From positions 1 to 25,478 of the forward strand of contig JAPHSC010000110.1 of assembly GCA_026193125.1 (NCBI GenBank): a stretch of 25,478 nt of DNA. Reading direction: 5' to 3'. This document shows, one piece after another, positions 23,824 through 25,478 of the stretch. The notes beneath the pieces are model-generated. The model had not been told where the DNA came from. It did not search any database and saw nothing but the letters and a program-made list of their open reading frames with translations. The DNA comes from Gammaproteobacteria bacterium (GTDB lineage Bacteria > Pseudomonadota > Gammaproteobacteria > Steroidobacterales > BM003). Position 1 is the stretch's first letter, and every line of letters begins with the position of its first letter. Position numbers and translations under genes: made by a program.

Positions 23824-25083
23824 TTATTTTGGTTTGCGATTCAGTCCGAACAAGTCGCGCGTTGCCCGAATAAGGTCGGTATTTCCATCTTCTCCGGCAC
23901 TGCGAAGTTCCACCACGGGTCGGTGAATAAGCTTGTTGGTCAGCTGCATGGCCAGCTGCTGCAGCACTTCCTCTGTCGGTTTCCCGGCTCCCAGCTGGCG
24001 CATGGAATGGGCCAACACCTGGTCCCGTATCTGCTCCGCATTGTGGCGCAAGGCCTGGATCGTCGGTACCGCGTCCAGCGATCTCTGCGCCATTTGGTAG
24101 CGTTTAACCTCGGCGTCGATGATCTCCCTTGCTTGCAGGGCCGCGGCCTGCCGGGTTTTCATGTTCTCCTGCACCACGTTTTGCAGATCATCTACCGTAT
24201 ACAGGTAAACATCGTTCAGCTCTGACACGCTTTCCTCTATGTCCCTGGGTACCGCGATGTCCACCATGAACATGGGTTTCTGGCGGCGCTTCTTCAGTGC
24301 CTCCTCCACCATGGCCCGGGATACCAGCGGCACGGGACTGGCGGTTGAACTGATCACGATGTCAGATTCCGAGAGATGCGCGGGTATCTCGTCCAGGGAG
24401 ATCGCGAATCCATCCACGCTGGTTGCCAGCTCCCTGGCCCGGGCCACATTGCGATTGGCAATGATAATGCGGTTCATGCCATGGCCATGGAGATGACGGG
24501 CGGTCAGTTCTATCGTTTGACCGGCGCCGATCAAGAGGGCGCTGTGACGCTCGAATCCCGCAAAAATCTGGCGCGCCAGGCTTACTGCGGCATAGGCCAC
24601 CGAGACCGGACTGGTGCCGATTTCGGTATCGGTACGCACTTGCTTGGCAACCGTAAAGGCATGTTGAAACAGACCGTTGAGCAGTGGCCCAGTGCTGCCC
24701 GCGTCGTGGGCGTCCCGGTAAGCCTGTTTCATCTGGCCCAGGATCTGCGGTTCCCCGAGGATCGCAGATTCCAGACCGCTGGCGACGTTAAAGGTGTGCT
24801 CTATTGCCGCGTGGTCGCGTAGCAGGAACAGGCAATCCATGGCCTCTTCTTGCAGACCATGAAAGCCCACCAGCCAATCCTGGATCTGCTTGTCGCCGCC
24901 GTCCTCAACCGCGCAATACAATTCCGTACGATTGCAGGTGGAAACAATCAGGGCCTCGCGAACACCCGGTAACTCCAGGGTCTCCTGCAGCGCGCGGGGC
25001 AATTGTTCAGGCCCAAACGCAACCTTCTCACGAACAGAGACCGGAGCGGTCCGATGATTGATTCCAAGGATCGTTAGCGACAT
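23824..25083 (-). CDS. hemA: Glutamyl-tRNA reductase
   Basis: This 419-residue NADPH-dependent enzyme reduces Glu-tRNA(Glu) to glutamate-1-semialdehyde, the first step of C5-pathway tetrapyrrole synthesis. The catalytic cysteine is C50 in IVSTCNRTELYCAVE. The NADPH-binding segment ALLIGAGQTIELTARHL is near 184-200, and the C-terminal helical dimerisation domain follows. hemA upstream of prfA is the usual gammaproteobacterial order. Tetrapyrrole supply also serves cobalamin, which MetH in this window needs, but no direct link is shown by the sequence. The Shine-Dalgarno is weak. Confidence 0.98.
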   Translation of the reverse strand: MSLTILGINHRTAPVSVREKVAFGPEQLPRALQETLELPGVREALIVSTCNRTELYCAVEDGGDKQIQDWLVGFHGLQEEAMDCLFLLRDHAAIEHTFNVASGLESAILGEPQILGQMKQAYRDAHDAGSTGPLLNGLFQHAFTVAKQVRTDTEIGTSPVSVAYAAVSLARQIFAGFERHSALLIGAGQTIELTARHLHGHGMNRIIIANRNVARARELATSVDGFAISLDEIPAHLSESDIVISSTASPVPLVSRAMVEEALKKRRQKPMFMVDIAVPRDIEESVSELNDVYLYTVDDLQNVVQENMKTRQAAALQAREIIDAEVKRYQMAQRSLDAVPTIQALRHNAEQIRDQVLAHSMRQLGAGKPTEEVLQQLAMQLTNKLIHRPVVELRSAGEDGNTDLIRATRDLFGLNRKPK

Positions 25084-25204
25084 GCGGTCTGTATTTTTTC
25101 CGTGCGGAGCGGAATTTTCGTTTATGCGTAGATTTATAACAAGTACGGCAGAGTCTTATGCTACCTTTCTCCGCTCGGCATTTTAGCGAAAATCGGCTGT
25201 TTAT
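25084..25204. other. Divergent hemA/TPR lipoprotein intergenic region
   Basis: The 121-base gap is AT-rich compared with its surroundings, as expected for a two-way promoter region. TATAAA (25138-25133, minus) and TATGCT (25157-25162, plus) are possible -10 elements, but neither has a good -35. No operator-like dyad is evident. Confidence 0.35.
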
Positions 25205-25478
25205 ATGAGGCTATTTATACTTACATTGGTTTTGGCGGTAGTGATGACCGGCTGTGCCGGGCAGGCAGCCGCGCCTTTGGACACGCAGCAGGACGCGGGT
25301 GCCAGTGCGCCGGCGGGCGAGCGGGAGGCGGCCACCTACCACCTGATGCTGGGCGAAATGGCGCTTCAGCGCGGTCAGCTGAATGACGCGGCTCGGGAAT
25401 ACCGCCTGGCTGCCGAGGCTGGTTCGGACCCTTCGGTAGCCGAGCGCGCCACCGAACTGGCGCTGATGCTGGACGACC
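25205..25478 (+). CDS. TPR-repeat lipoprotein, partial, C-terminus beyond right edge
   Basis: From the ATG at 25205 the frame is open for 91 codons to the window edge. The N-terminus MRLFILTLVLAVVMTGC is a lipoprotein signal with lipid-modified C17; the lipobox MTGC has an uncommon Met at -3. After a short Ala/Pro/Gly-rich linker, residues from about 44 on (ATYHLMLGEMALQRGQLND and AAREYRLAAEAGSDPSVAE) form a tetratricopeptide repeat, with the expected small residues at the helix packing positions. In Pseudomonas and relatives a TPR protein gene is divergent from hemA and is followed by lolB and ispE, so those are expected just beyond the edge. Its function is not known. The Shine-Dalgarno is poor. 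Confidence 0.8.
   Translation, partial: MRLFILTLVLAVVMTGCAGQAAAPLDTQQDAGASAPAGEREAATYHLMLGEMALQRGQLNDAAREYRLAAEAGSDPSVAERATELALMLDD

Noticed and set aside
22809..23873. Plus-strand open frame of 354 codons opposite prfA
   Set aside because: It lies fully antisense to a gene with all RF1 motifs, shows no recognisable domain and is explained by the GC-rich codon use of prfA.

Overview
The window carries ordinary gammaproteobacterial chromosome, probably from a marine lineage near Pseudomonas/Cellvibrionales. That placement is inferred from gene content, gene order (mreB divergent from gatCAB; mrdA-rodA-mltB-rlpA-dacA in a run; hemA divergent from a TPR lipoprotein gene) and the moderately high GC; the sequence alone does not fix a genus. 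I see no tRNA or rRNA gene, CRISPR array, prophage, insertion sequence or transposase. Coding density is very high and no gene-free stretch exceeds about 130 bases.

Region 1 (1-9009, all minus strand) is a cell-wall elongation cluster, transcribed mreB, mreC, mreD, mrdA (PBP2), rodA, mltB, rlpA, dacA (PBP5/6) and a D-amino acid aminotransferase cut by the left edge. It joins the MreBCD scaffold, the RodA/PBP2 synthase, two septal or lateral lytic transglycosylases, a D,D-carboxypeptidase and a D-amino acid producing enzyme. Several junctions are 4-base stop/start overlaps (ATGA or GTGA), which suggests translational coupling. A good sigma70-type promoter before dacA suggests that the last two genes can also be expressed separately.

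Region 2 (9137-13312, plus strand) holds gatC, gatA and gatB, the tRNA-dependent amidotransferase, then hslO (Hsp33), a redox-switched chaperone. It is read divergently from mreB.

Region 3 (13421-19025, plus strand) is a methionine/SAM-cycle operon: an ArsR-type repressor fused to an SAM/SAH-binding methyltransferase-like domain (SahR type), metF and full-length cobalamin-dependent metH. A 28-bp dyad, ACATAA-N2-ATAT-N4-ATAT-N2-TTATGT, covers the start codon of the regulator gene and is the best candidate for an autoregulatory operator. The operon ends at a perfect 15-bp inverted repeat of REP-like type, which separates metH from the convergent ppiB.

Region 4 (19096-25478) contains ppiB and prmC (minus), a CBS-domain cystathionine beta-synthase (plus), a beta-carbonic anhydrase (minus), prfA and hemA (minus), and the beginning of a divergent TPR lipoprotein gene. 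The common hemA-prfA-prmC order is interrupted here by the cbs and carbonic anhydrase genes. With metH, metF and sahR nearby, the window holds several enzymes around homocysteine.

I did not find an undescribed multi-gene system. The most worthwhile items are the SahR-type operator and promoter, the REP-like hairpin, the internal dacA promoter and the rearranged hemA-prfA-prmC locus.
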